Source: Ophiodon elongatus (Eukaryota > Chordata > Actinopteri > Perciformes > Hexagrammidae). Taken from it: 64,000 nt of DNA. Shown here piece after piece: positions 34,076-45,150 of the stretch (its first letter is position 1; every line of letters begins with the position of its first letter). Under the pieces are notes generated by a model that made no database searches, was not told the origin of the DNA, and saw only the letters and a list, made by a program, of their open reading frames with translations. The stretch covers positions 4,693,001 through 4,757,000 of the forward strand of contig JACSYO010002062.1 of assembly GCA_016806645.1 (NCBI GenBank). Reading direction: 5' to 3'. Position numbers and translations under genes: made by a program.

Positions 34076-34795
34076 ACACAGATATTGTAGAAACAATTGA
34101 TTTAAGACACAGAGACGGTTTCTATAAATTGTCAGTGAGCTGGGTTGCTTCCTTATCTTCCTGTTGTTATCGCAAACGAGGAAAAACATTAGAAGGAAGT
34201 GCTTCGTATAGTACTGGTTAATAGCATAGACCCATCCTCTGGCATTCTTCATTCGACGAATATGCATAGTTTATGCCAAGAAATTTGGTCCACATTACAA
34301 AATGTGTTGCACACTCCATTTATCTTCTTTATATGAATAATTATATTTATTCTATTTAACAATTTTAATTGATCATTGTCAACAATGGAACAGACTAAAT
34401 GTAGAGGCTAACAAAGGAAAATATGAATTTACATAAACAAAGAGTCTATTCATATGACTCATTGTATGTCGAAACTGTTATATTTAAATAACAAATTTAA
34501 AAACAACATTTTCCATGTATCTACAGATGTTCTATTTTATTCAGCTGTACTAATAATTAATTGTACATGGAGCCTCATATTGGAAATATGTATTAAGTTA
34601 CATGAAATGAGGTGTGTAGTTTAGTTAGTTTAGTTTAGGTCCAAGTTCTGTTTTTTTTCTCTGAAGACTATGTCTAAATTGTTGAGACTGTTGAAATATC
34701 TGGGAAAAGTTAGCAAACTACCTGTCATACATAGTGGCTGCGAGCAATTAAACATATTCATTCATCAAAGTATTTCATATCCATTTATTAGTTAC
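34076..34795. other. Unique AT-rich DNA, no gene seen
   Basis: Strongly AT-rich, no family recognised. Confidence 0.4.
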
Positions 34796-34799
34796 GACC

Positions 34800-34895
34800 A
34801 GTAATGCTCCTGTTGACATTTACAAAGTGCAGACAGGCCAATCAGAATTGATGATTTTTAAATGTTTTAATTAGATGAACTAATGATCTGTAATG
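34800..34895. promoter_or_regulatory. Possible homeodomain/CCAAT cluster
   Basis: GGCCAATCAGAATTGATG, TTTTAATTAGATG and AACTAATGATC lie within about 70 bases. Motif-based only. Confidence 0.2.
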
Positions 34896-35234
34896 CAGCG
34901 TTTGGATGAGAGCACATTCCTAAAAATCCATGTTTTTCAAACCAGTTCGCCTTCACGTCAACACTTCTTCTCAAAGCGCCTCAAACTTTGGGAAATGTTC
35001 AACATAAGATTATATCAGATTAAACTGAACAGGCTGGAAAAGTTTTCATCTTCTAAACTTTGCCTTTTAACAGCATTTACACATTTATTTTAAAGAAAAT
35101 GGGATGCAGTTTACTTCAAGTGCTGACAACTGTTTTACATGGTTTTGGCCATTTTCCACTGAGGATTTTTGCATGTGTTTATGTTGTCTACATTCATAAA
35201 AGTGTGCACGGACAACAGCACTTGCTGCAGGTGA

Positions 35235-35610
35235 ATGTGTGTGCAGTACGTGACGCGTGGCGCTCGTGAGAGCTGGGGCTGTGCTAACATGCCATCTCCG
35301 AGATCCAGCCTGCAGGCAGGAAGGACCTGGCTAACATCAACACCGCTCAATAATTCATGTCACACCGGCCTTATTACAGACAGTTCTAACTCACTCCTGC
35401 TTGCAGGAACGACGGCATTATCTGCTCCACTCGCATCCGCGCACGAAAACAAGACGTACGGGTGTCATCAGCGTCGCTGTCATGGGTTCAGACAGCTGCA
35501 GGAGATATGGGCCGGAGAAGCACTCAGGGGGTTGAGGATGGAGCGAGTGGGGGAGCATCTACATCTGGTAATAAGGGAATCTGAAGTGCTGCAGGCCATT
35601 TTCTGCTAAT
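35235..35610. other. GC-rich open block of unknown meaning
   Basis: A 124-codon plus frame spans this GC-richer block. It has no recognisable domain and no convincing acceptor, and the amino-acid composition is not diagnostic. It could be a long non-coding RNA exon, a regulatory block or chance. Confidence 0.2.
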
Positions 35611-35885
35611 CCATAATATATAACCGATAAAGGGAGGTAGAGGATAAACCGGAGGACGAAGCGGAGTCAGAAGACAGAACAGAGAGAGAGGTGATGACGA
35701 TGGACGGACAAGCAGATGACTGATAGATTCGTTGGAGCTGGTAAACCAGCATTAAAAGGTATTAATATTTTATCAACACTTTGTTCCATGTGCTTAGATG
35801 GATATGGAATAATATGCTACAAGATGTTTATCTTTTGCACCAGTGAGCTACGATGGCTTTTTTCTTCCTCAGTATCAACGTGTAG

Positions 35886-36197
35886 ATCGGTGGTTTCCCA
35901 ACGAGGGTGCTGGAAGATAAATCTGAAGGGGAGGAATACAGGGATAGGGAAAGAAAGTAACATAACATAATAAATCTTCTGCTTAGAATAGGGTTATTTT
36001 ATCCATATGAATTAGTTTTTTTGTGAAAAACTTGATAGCTTAATATTTTAAGGACTCTTAATTGCCTAAATGAAACAGTCTGGAGTTAGAAAACTGCTCA
36101 CATCTCATAGGCTTATAACTTTTGACGAGGCGTCGCATGTAGACATTGCTTCAATTTAAAGAGTCACAGGCAAAAAAGTATCGGAACCACTCCTCTG
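35886..36197. mobile_element. hAT-like miniature element (GGTTTCCCAAC ends)
   Basis: The left end TCGGTGGTTTCCCAACGAGG and the right end, reverse-complemented (AGGAGTGGTTCCGATACTTT), are related inverted termini of the CAG-N-GGTTCCCAA type seen in vertebrate hAT elements. The segment AGATAAATCTGAAGGGGAGG and the GACTCTTTAAATTGAAG right subterminal block (minus strand) are as I recall from a common fish repeat. About 310 bp, non-coding. Confidence 0.6.
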
Positions 36198-37190
36198 GAT
36201 TGCAACCTCAAAATAATCAGGTTTGATTACGATCCCCCCCATTTTAAAGTCCTCACATAGGCTAAGCAAGTGGACATGCTGAGCTGTGAAATGAGTATGG
36301 CTATTAAAAGGGTCGGCGTTGTCCAAGGATACTGAAACGGGGTGGATGAGATCGACAGACAAACAGGTGGACAAAATTGAGTTGTTAATCGAACTTTAGG
36401 CCCCAATTCCATTTTCAACCCACTGCAGCGATACACAGACTTTACGTGCCTCCCTGTGCTGAATTTGAGGGATTATTTTGGCTGGTCCAAAATAAATAAA
36501 AGATAAATAAATAATGCTTTTCAACAGGCACCGTGGATGCGTTCCTCCTTATATTGTGTGTATATTCTTATTATTACTGTCTGTGAAAGAGGTTAAAGGT
36601 TACCCGAGTCCAGAGTTGTGTCTGGGAAAAGACGCTTTGCCTGTTTCTCAAGGATAGATACACGCCTTGGATCACAACACTCATGCATGTTATCAGTATA
36701 TTTACAGTAGAGAAGCAGACAGGCCGTTGCACGTGCCAGTCTGGTGAGGAAAGGTGGGATTGTTCTCCCCCTTTTCAGCTCAGAGCCAACCAGAGGTTAG
36801 GATGATGCGATACAAACATGTGACAAAATCTGTGTACGAAAGGGCCGAACTTTCGCTTTTAGTGGCAGGTCATTCTCTCAACTTGCGTGTTGACAGAGGG
36901 ACTCCCTGTTTTTACAATCACAACTCTGGTAACTTTACATGTGACCAAAGAATAAATCTTGGTACAAGCACGAGAGAAGTTGTTGGCTGAATTCTTCCGG
37001 AGGCTCCACCAGGCATCCAATCAGAACACGCTAACACCCTGCTCCGCCGGATATCTCCTGTTAGAAACTCTTTGGGGACATGTTGACTCTAACAAATACA
37101 CTTAATAAAATATAATTTGTGGCAAATTATACCACTGTTACAGGCGATGTAATGTAAAAAAAAACATTCCCTAGTTTTAAATACATTTTC
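36198..37190. other. Unique DNA, no gene seen
   Basis: No family or coding signal recognised. Confidence 0.4.
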
Positions 37191-37194
37191 AGAT

Positions 37195-37262
37195 ACAATG
37201 TATTGTATCTCATAACCCCTTTGAGGGTGCCGAGCCCCAGATAGAGAATCACTGCACTCATT
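37195..37262 (-). mobile_element. Fragment of the hAT-like element end
   Basis: Reverse-complemented, it reads GTGATTCTCTATCTGGGGCT, CGGCACCCTCAAAGGGGTTA and TGAGATAC. This fits the left end of the hAT-like family at 35886. Confidence 0.4.
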
Positions 37263-37419
37263 GCTCCATATACTATATATTATACGTGTGTTGTTTCTTT
37301 TTTATTGTACTTTCACATTATGCTTGTCGTCACCATACTATATTTCTACTGCATAAATGTTGGCCTGCAGATAGATTTCAAACGTCTACACAACCCACAG
37401 GGGTTTTCAGCTAGTTGGC

Positions 37420-37620
37420 TAATTAGGCATCTCATCCGGACTGCGTGGGTTCCTACAGACTGCGCTTGATTGACATCTCTTTGACTTTTCCCCGTTAGTT
37501 TTATGGCACCTCCTCCGATTCTTTAAAAATCCACAAACAGCAGTTCGGGGAGCCTCTGCAAGCTCCCGGCACAGTGCTCCTCAACTTCAGCCTCATCTCA
37601 GTAAGTGAAAACACCTGTGT
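37420..37620 (+). promoter_or_regulatory. Possible promoter and non-coding first exon
   Basis: CTTTAAAAAT at 37521-37530 resembles a TATA box. About 70 bases downstream CTCA is followed by GTAAGTG (37601), a strong splice donor. Upstream sequence is GC-richer and free of simple repeats. The short interval between would fit a 5' untranslated exon. No coding exon that could follow was recognised in the window, and chance remains likely. Confidence 0.25.
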
Positions 37621-38820
37621 GGGCGTGCGGGGCCTTTGAGGTAGCGGTGCCCCTTTGCTTCAACGAGAGCGTATCGCGTTCATCATATCTCACTCACTCG
37701 CGGTCTTTACGGCATTGCTTTTTAATATTGAAGTTATAGCCTCTCAAGGCACAGCTCAAACACCCCCGCTACACTTGTAATGTGCTGTATATGTTGACAG
37801 CGGCAGCCAACTGCGTCTGCATTGTCTTGTCGGGCAGGCAAGCTGTTTTTTTTATTTGTTTTTTTATAAATAACACAGACAGGGATACAAGACTCTGGGT
37901 GTTCAGAAACATGTTGGATTTATTGCTCATTGAGCCACAGTGGGATCTAGACTAAAGAGTAGCATGTTTATTGAAAGTTATCCACTGTTATAGTGGGAAT
38001 ACCCATACATAAATAAACATTCTAACAACTTAAATCACTGCAAGACCTTGATTCTTTCTCACCTATTACTCATGAGCATTTGTTGTTAATTCTCACCTTC
38101 TGGATTTTTCTCCACGTAGAGAAAAACGTTCACTAAAACAGTTTTGATAACTTGCAATTATTTTTGGTGCTGGACAGATTGTGGCATTAGAAGCCCAACT
38201 AAAGTGTGAGGTTCTATATCCAGACATGTTTCACCGGTGCTCAGATTTGCTTGGGTTGAATAAAATGGAATCATTTGAATTGCTTGACATTCTGCACGGC
38301 ACAGCAATACTGTGAAGGTTACTGAATCCCAATAAGAGGATATTTCAGCCTCTTGCAGTTTAAAAAGTGCAACAGTGACTGCTACGATTTGATGTGGATT
38401 TTTTCGATTATTGTGGAGCCCTAATGGATGAATAGGGGGATGGCGAGCTACGATTCATTGTCTTATTGACTGTCTCTGTCGGTAGCTGAATGACATCTGT
38501 TAAGGGCATCTGTTCCAAGGAGAGAGGGACATTACTCACAAATACACACATATAAATACACACTAAAGTGTACGAGGTAAGCAATAACGGCAGACTCTTG
38601 CTACTGATGCTCCAAAATATGATCAAGTCCGGGTCAGAGAGTGGTAGTACTTGCGCTCCTCTGCTGTATCTCCAGCCCAGTCGGCGGAATTTACTTTTTT
38701 ATTTTTATTTTTTGAATGTCGACGTTTTTACATTCGGCCAGAGCAAGTTAATTAATATATCGAGTGACCGTTGTTAAATTTGACGTGGTGTAATCACGAG
38801 TATAACAAGCAAGAAGGTCA
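37621..38820. other. Unique AT-rich DNA, no gene seen
   Basis: No family or coding signal recognised. Confidence 0.4.
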
Positions 38821-38825
38821 GCTAA

Positions 38826-39118
38826 AGGCTGGTGGGAGGGTCAAACTAACACAGGACTTTCACTCAGGAGACCGCTGTTTGTGTCCCGCGTGTCACCAAA
38901 AGTAGATGTTGACTTAAAGCTTGTTACCTGATGTTGTCACACTTGTGAACGTCCGCTAGGGAAGCTGCTGTTTATTTACACTAGTTATAATGTTACAGTT
39001 GTTACCTTACTTTGTCAATTCACTATTTTAATACAAACTATGATGTTTTTCTCCAACCTTAACAACCATGTTTTGCCTAAATCTAACCAATTGTTTCACA
39101 GTATTAACCATGTGGTAC
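38826..39118 (+). mobile_element. Dispersed family F1, internal copy
   Basis: Ordered blocks are GGGTCAAACTAACACAGGAC, TTTCACTCAGGAGACCGC, TTTGTGTCCCGCGTG, AGTAGATGTTGACTT, CGCTAGGGAAGCTGC, TACAAACTATGATGTTTTTC, TTGCCTAAATCTAACCAA and TTTCACAGTATTAACCATGTGG. This is the longest intact F1 interior. The inverted ends were not identified. Confidence 0.6.
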
Positions 39119-39990
39119 TGTGTGTTTCTGCAAGCTTGATACTAAATATATATATATATCTTTATATCTACGAAAAGTATTTTGCGATCAGAAACATCAA
39201 CATTCATCGTGGCCCGTGGTTGGCAGAAACCTACAATTCAGCATTTTTTTCTTCTTCTGCTGATTGGGTTGGTCTCTCTCTCCTCTTGTGTAAATAAAAG
39301 TGTAATCATCCGTTGTGAATCGACACACAGATATGGCCACATTTCCAATATCCCGATTATTCTTGCTATTAAAGATATGAACTCTATAATTTTTTTCAGC
39401 TTTAGTAAATTGCCATTTTCTCCCTCTTTCTATCCTCCTCTCTATCTCCACAGTGTAAATTGGTCATGCATAATGGATGAACAGATATAGATGTTTATAG
39501 AGATACTGAAGGAGGTATGCCAGGTGTTCACACCCTCATCCCCTTTTACAGATCATCATCCCACCCACGTATTTCTGGTGTGTCACATTTGTGTCTTGAT
39601 GGACAACATTGGCAGCAGCCATCCTATTTGACACTCTTCACTGCCACCGGGGTTCCAAACGGTGAGGTATCGTCACATTTTGTTTTGCTAACAGACACGC
39701 AGGTAGACTGCAAATGACTTCAGGAAGTTTTATAACCGGTAAATAGTGGACATACTGGAAAGTGCAGTGAAAAAAAATCCAACTGTTGTGTAGCAATTAA
39801 AGTATTGCTCAAAAAAAGTTTTTTTATTGTGTTGAATTGAAAAGAGCCTTGCATAGTTTCACATCACAGTTGCAGATTTGCTGCTGGTTGAACCAAAATT
39901 CCTGATAATTTATGAAATTCTTGAATTCCCTGAAACCTGCGATACTTCAGCGATCATTTGGGGAAGACAAACTAGAGTCCTGCTACAGCA
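39119..39990. other. Unique DNA with a weak exon-like block
   Basis: A short TA stretch lies at 39146-39158. At 39551-39660 an open plus frame lies between CCTTTTACAG and a GTGAGG donor-like site, with no recognised product. Confidence 0.35.
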
Positions 39991-39992
39991 AC

Positions 39993-39994
<2 letters not shown>

Positions 39995-40088
<94 letters not shown>
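39995..40088. repeat. (GT)47 microsatellite
   Basis: 94 bases of GT with a single A substitution near 40031, the longest dinucleotide GT array here. Confidence 0.97.
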
Positions 40089-40089
<1 letters not shown>

Positions 40090-40238
40090 TCAGTAAGCAA
40101 CAGGTGATCATGTTGTCCTGTCTGTGTCTGATGATGCGTTAGCATGGGGCTTCAAAAGTGTCGTGTCTTCTACTGAGGATCATTCGGCTCAGTCTGCTGT
40201 ATTATCAGCAGAGCGGAAATAATTTACGGGCATCTGTG

Positions 40239-40241
<3 letters not shown>

Positions 40242-40276
<35 letters not shown>
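40242..40276. repeat. (TG)17 microsatellite
   Basis: TG units followed by ATTG and more short TG blocks. Confidence 0.95.
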
Positions 40277-40277
<1 letters not shown>

Positions 40278-40299
40278 TTGTGTGTGTTTGTGTGTCAGT

Positions 40300-41090
40300 G
40301 CAGCAGGTTGAGGTGCACATCAAACGCAGTGGAGAGGAGAGATAATGAAATACACCAGTGAGGAGCAGCTCCGAGGGACTGTATGAATGATTGTTATCGC
40401 AGGTCATTTGACAACATTATAAGTATTCAGAGAAAATGTTTCCCTGGATCTCTTTGATATTTGATATCTCAACAACAACAAAAAAGCTCCAAGAAGTATT
40501 GAAACAGAAGCAGGGATAATCGATTTGGTTTCGGTCTTATTAGTTAGGAAAACATGAAGGAATAGATGGCCAGATGCTGTTAACACAAGGTCACACCAAT
40601 TCACCTAATGCTTTGTTATTATTATCTTTTCATGATTCTTGGGCTGCTTTGTTGGTGCTTTTTCTTATTTTGTTAATATAGCTGCTATATGAATCACTAT
40701 CAATAATATTCCCTGTACACCTAAATAGCGTATATTAAAAAATTCTGAAACATAAAGATAAAATTGTCCATGTGCACGGTAGCCTTCCGAGCCAGGGCAC
40801 CTAATGATGGCTGTAGGTTGCTATGACAACCACATCTATGCAATAACCATCCCTTCTTGTGCCATGAATTATATATTCAGGCTTTTTTTTACTTAATGCA
40901 GGTGGTGTCTCTAGCATGTCTTTATAGAATAAAGCTAGAGTGAATGATCACTCTACTCTTCTTCATCTGTCAATAGAGAAAAAATGTTGGCTTCATTCTG
41001 GCGAAATAACAAAGAAGGCCAAGGTGTTGGCGCAAAATGGATGTCAATGTAGAGGGTTCCTGTGAAGAATGTAGGCTCACATGGCAAAAC
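40300..41090. other. Unique DNA, no gene seen
   Basis: No family or coding signal recognised. Confidence 0.4.
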
Positions 41091-41093
41091 GGT

Positions 41094-41372
41094 TGAAGGA
41101 CCAGTGTGTGGGATTTGGCGGCAACCAGCAGCGAGGTGGCAGATTGCAAACGCCTGAAACTTGTCAGGTGTGCCAAGAGTGTAAGAGAACTATAGGTGGC
41201 AAAGGCAAGTACGTGAAAAAGCAAATGGCCCTCTCTAGAGCCTGTGTCTTGTTTGTCCATTCTGGGCTACTGTAGGAAACGTGGTGTTGTGACATAGCGG
41301 ACTCCGTGAAGAAGGATTCGCTCTGTATGAACAATATAAAAGACTAATTTCAACGTAACAAAAACAATACAA
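41094..41372 (+). mobile_element. SINE-like teleost repeat (GACCAGTGTGTGGGATTTGG type)
   Basis: It opens with AAGGACCAGTGTGTGGGATT and continues with TTGGCGGCAACCAGCAG, GGCCCTCTCTAGAGCCTGTG, TGTCCATTCTGGGCTACTGT and GCGGACTCCGTG. I recall this order of blocks from many teleost genomes as a short dispersed repeat. Non-coding. The plus frame through it is fortuitous. Confidence 0.65.
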
Positions 41373-41380
41373 TTCGAAAG

Positions 41381-41490
41381 AGGGCGGCACGGTGGTGTAG
41401 TGTCCAGTCCTGTCACCTCACAGCAAGAGGGGCTCGGGTTCTATCTCCGATCCCGGGACGGTCCTTCTGTGTGGAGTTTGCACTGTGACG
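41381..41490 (+). mobile_element. tRNA-like teleost repeat (GGGCGGCACGGTGG type)
   Basis: GGGCGGCACGGTGGTGTAGT carries an A-box-like start. GGGCTCGGGTTCTATCTCCG carries a B-box-like GGTTC core, and TCTGTGTGGAGTTTGCA follows. This order is a very common teleost repeat as I remember it. It lies 9 bases after the preceding element. Confidence 0.65.
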
Positions 41491-41804
41491 AATCAAATTT
41501 ACCTCTACCCTTTCCTTATTATTCCTTGGGTGGACTCGTACTTTCCTCCAGTGAGGAAGACGTGTGGGAAAAGTCAGCCTTCCCTCCATGAACAAAGATA
41601 GTTTTTCTTTTGGAGGGGAGGGGCAGTTTGTCCCCCTGACTCCTGAGTGATGGGAGGCAGGATAAAGTTCTCAACATATCACTGACATTCACATGTGAAT
41701 GACATTGTGTCATGTAGGACAGCAGGCAGAGCAGCTGTGTTGCCGGATGCCACTCACACAGTGGCACATTGATGTATTCCACGCCCGCAGACTAAACACC
41801 AGCA

Positions 41805-41873
41805 GTGTGTGTGTGTGTGTGTGTGTGTTAGCTAGACAGAGGGAGGGTTTCCCTTGTATTTGTCAGTGTGTGC

Positions 41874-41908
<35 letters not shown>

Positions 41909-42012
41909 AGCATTTGTGAGCAAGAGACTGCGGCTGTGTCGGTGTCTGTGTGTGTGTCTGTGTGTGTGTGAGTGTGTGTGTGTGTGTGTGTGTGCACATA
42001 TGAGTGTGTGTC
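41805..42012. repeat. Cluster of TG microsatellites
   Basis: TG blocks at 41805-41828, 41867-41907 and 41945-41996, separated by short unique DNA. Confidence 0.95.
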
Positions 42013-42114
42013 TTTGCTCGTGTGCATGTGTGAGTTTGGTGTCATTTGCATGCAGGTCATGATGACCCTTTCCTCTCATCTGAGATTCTCATTAATTCCA
42101 AGACCTGCAAGTGC

Positions 42115-42164
42115 ACACAGACACACACACAGACACACACACCACACACACAGACACACACACG
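42115..42164. repeat. Interrupted CA microsatellite
   Basis: CA units with AG and CC interruptions, complementary to the TG cluster 120-300 bases upstream. Confidence 0.95.
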
Positions 42165-42214
42165 AGTATGCCAGCCTCTACACAGGCCATCACATTCTAA
42201 TCACTGCACCCTGC

Positions 42215-42390
42215 CCCTTCAATCTTTCTTTCTCCTCGTCTTTCTTTTTTCACTCTGCCACCCTTCCCACCTCCTCTCCCGATCTTTGTCTCCCCACATA
42301 TGTCTCCCCCTGACTCTCTTTTCTTGCTATCTTCCTCTCCTCTTTTTTTTTTTTTCTGTGTCCTACCTCTCCATCTCCCACTCCCTCGTG
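42215..42390. repeat. Pyrimidine-rich tract
   Basis: Mostly C and T on the plus strand, including a T13 run near 42341. Confidence 0.85.
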
Positions 42391-42394
42391 CTGG

Positions 42395-42620
42395 CGTCTC
42401 TCATGTCTAATTGTGGTAAACATTCAGAGCAGGTTATTAGGGACACTTCAGTATGTAGACACCTCGTTGTGACATTGTGTCCCCATTACTGTGAGGCCCT
42501 CTCATGATGAAACCCTGTTGACCTCGTTACGTCCTCATTATGATGACCCGTTGTGGAATGACATAATGGCGCCCGCTCATTAATACCTTGTTTAAGCTCA
42601 GGTTGTGATGACAGAGTTAC
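42395..42620. promoter_or_regulatory. Possible conserved non-coding element
   Basis: Unique balanced block with CTCATTATGATGACCC, GGAATGACATAATGGCGCCC and GCTCATTAATACC at about 42534-42588. No coding signal. Composition-based inference. Confidence 0.25.
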
Positions 42621-44230
42621 CAGCTGCATTATCGACAAACCAGCCCTCTTTTGTTCGTGTGCGACCCCACCGTTGGCTTCTGACTGGCAGAGTGCTGATG
42701 GACAGCGGCTGACTGGTCAACGTGACTGGCTCATATCTAGTGCGAGCGTCCTTGATCAGGGCACCTAAACCTCACCCTGCAGAATTCCCTGTATCAATCA
42801 AAAAGCCCCTACAATCTGATGCCACGCAGAAACGTCTGTCTCGCAATAAAGGCTGCGGTTGTGAAACCAATATTTGTTGAGACTGCGTGTTTTGATTTAA
42901 CTCGAATGATTAAACTTCCTATGATATGCTCATCACTTCCTTCTTGTTCAAGCGGGATGTTGAGGCCCACGTTTTTTTTTTTTTTACACTAAGGTATCGG
43001 TCTTAAGTCTGCTGAGTTAATGAGAGAACGGTGGTTTGATTCAAAAGGTGCGACTGTTTTAAAAGTATGTGATGACTTTATATGCTGTACACTTTTTTGT
43101 CATATCAGTCACACCTGAAGACACACTATTTTCAAGGAAGTTGCAGTTTTCCATGAAATTCATGGATCCCATGCGCTCTTGAGGCCTTTGCACACTGGGT
43201 GCGTGACGAATAAACGCAGGAAAACTTGCATGGAGATATTTTGCATCATAAGCAGGCAGAGGACCAACTACCAGGATCTTATTGACCCAGAGAAGCATCT
43301 AGCTGTCTATCTGAGGTCAATTGTTTTATTGCAAAAGCCACGATAAGATATTTTATTGAGTTTCCTTTCAGCAAAATGCTGAATCTGAGTTCCCTATGGT
43401 AAACAATAATGCAGTGTATACATGTCTTGGGCTTTTATTGTGAAAGGTAAGAACAGAAGGAGTGGATTTAGTCTGCGCTGCCTTTGTCAAGGTTACTAAT
43501 GTTGGCCAACTTGGTTCAGACAGAGTCTCCCCCTGAATATGTCCATTCCGCACAATTGGTTGATGACTTCATTCGCTCAGAAAGAAATTGTGTTCTGTGT
43601 GAAAGTGCTAAGTTCTAAAAAAGATATTGTGGTGCAAATTGTTTGCAGGAAACAAAACGGTGCGTAAAGGCCTTTAAACCCGATACATTTTGAGGATTTT
43701 GTTTGTGGTGCCATTGCACATTATTGCACAGACGTGATATTTTGCCATTCAGGGCCACAGCACCACAAACTACAGCCTAGAATGACCACGGCAAAACCAC
43801 ACCTGTCATATACCAAGCTTCACAAAAGGTAGAATATATTGACCCACGAGGAAAATCCTGGATGTATACAATAACATTACTGCTAGCTGTGTTACACTAA
43901 GATGTCAGAATACAAGAGGCTTGTCTTGAAGAAAAACCTAAATGGAATACTGCTAATGGTATGAATTATACCGTGAAAAAGGTCTGCTGTATTGGATTGT
44001 CAAGATGCTCCATTCATTGGGTCAACCCTCTGTTTAGCATGATACAATGACAATGTTCCTCATATAGAACGCCATGAACAGTCCTGTATAATAACATAAT
44101 ATCTTCTCCAGAGGTCAGAAGGTACCTTTTTGCTCTCATTCCTATTATTTTCCTCTTTATTGCCATCCTCTGATCGTTGAACTGATGAGTCCACCACAGA
44201 GAGAGACCAACTGACACTGGGCAGCCTCAT
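42621..44230. other. Unique DNA, no gene seen
   Basis: A T13 run lies near 42972. Minus-strand open frames at 43059-43298, 43368-43553 and 44014-44217 have no recognised domain. Confidence 0.4.
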
Positions 44231-44234
44231 TGTT

Positions 44235-44410
44235 ATATTTTTTTCCACCTTATGAAATCCTATTATGTAGGAAATGCTTCAAACAGTCGCGAAATCACAC
44301 ATATACCGAAGCAGGCCCCGCGGATTCATAAGCCTATAATGAGCTCCTACAGAAACTCTCTGCCTGTGAAATGGGGCAGAATTATAGAGGATTAACCACA
44401 AAGTAACCCT
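44235..44410. promoter_or_regulatory. Possible conserved non-coding element
   Basis: Unique sequence with GAAATCCTATTATGTAGGAA, CGGATTCATAAGCCTATAAT and GAGGATTAACCAC. No simple repeats. Composition-based. Confidence 0.22.
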
Positions 44411-44429
44411 GTTCAGGTCTATTGTCATT

Positions 44430-44628
44430 ACATCTGTCTCCTCTCCTCTTTTGTCCTTCTTTAATTTCCTCCCCTCCTCCGTCCTCTCTGTCCCTGTCCT
44501 CCTGTGATGATGATTTTATAAACCTGTCATCTTCGCCTCTCTCCGGTGCCGCCACGTCTCCGATCCTCTTTGCCTTCATTTTGTTCCTCCTCTCTCTCCT
44601 CCCCTCTGTTCTTCTGCGCTCACAATGT
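44430..44628. repeat. Pyrimidine-rich tract
   Basis: Mostly C and T on the plus strand over about 190 bases, broken by a short mixed segment near 44507-44530. Confidence 0.8.
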
Positions 44629-44629
44629 C

Positions 44630-44720
44630 TTTGATAAGACCTGTCAGATTAATTAATGTGATTAAGTGTCCGTGTCCGCGCTGATAACAGACCTTCAAAA
44701 TTCAACTAAGGGACATTCGT
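44630..44720. promoter_or_regulatory. Possible homeodomain-site block
   Basis: GTCAGATTAATTAATGTGAT then TAAGTGTCCGTGTCCGCGCT, then GATAACAG. Short and motif-based. Confidence 0.2.
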
Positions 44721-44864
44721 GTGACAGATTCGCTAGTCGGACGGGTGATTGACTGACTGGAAAAGGATGGAAGGGTTAACCGGTCGACTGCCTGACAGTT
44801 CAGGTGTGATTTACGTTGTTAACTGTTTAAGTGGAACAAGTGCACTTGTTGTTTGTTGACATAG

Positions 44865-45150
44865 CTGGGCTGGCAACGCATGCCTTTCAGTGCATGTTAG
44901 TGCATGCTAGTACATGTGAGCCTGCCCCTCTGGCTGGATTATGGCACTCATACTGCAGCATCATCACATCATCCTCATGGAAACCTAGCCCCCACCCTTA
45001 GATTCCCCCTCAGGGGAAGACGTGTTGCTCTGTGAGCACTCTTGCCAATTTCTTTGCACTGTTAGCGCTGTTAGCTCTGTTTGCACCGGCTGAGCCGGCG
45101 GCGGCTCGCAGCCATTGAGAGGCAATACAAGTGCTCTGAACCTTTAATAT
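44865..45150 (+). mobile_element. Dispersed family F3, decayed copy
   Basis: It shares CATCCTCATGGAAACCTAGC, CCCCACCCTTAGATTCCCCC, a 9-bp-type run CACTGTTAGCGCTGTTAGCT, CACCGGCTGAGCCGGCGGC and an AACCTTTAA ending with the 52.2 kb copy. It begins with tandem GTGCATGTTAGTGCATGCTA units at about 44893-44918. Confidence 0.55.

Noticed and set aside
35235..35610. 124-codon frame as a protein gene
   Set aside because: No recognisable domain, poor splice context and stop-free length compatible with its higher GC content.
41381..41490. tRNA gene suggested by A-box and B-box-like motifs
   Set aside because: No cloverleaf, and the sequence matches a common dispersed repeat. The same applies to 52916-52990.
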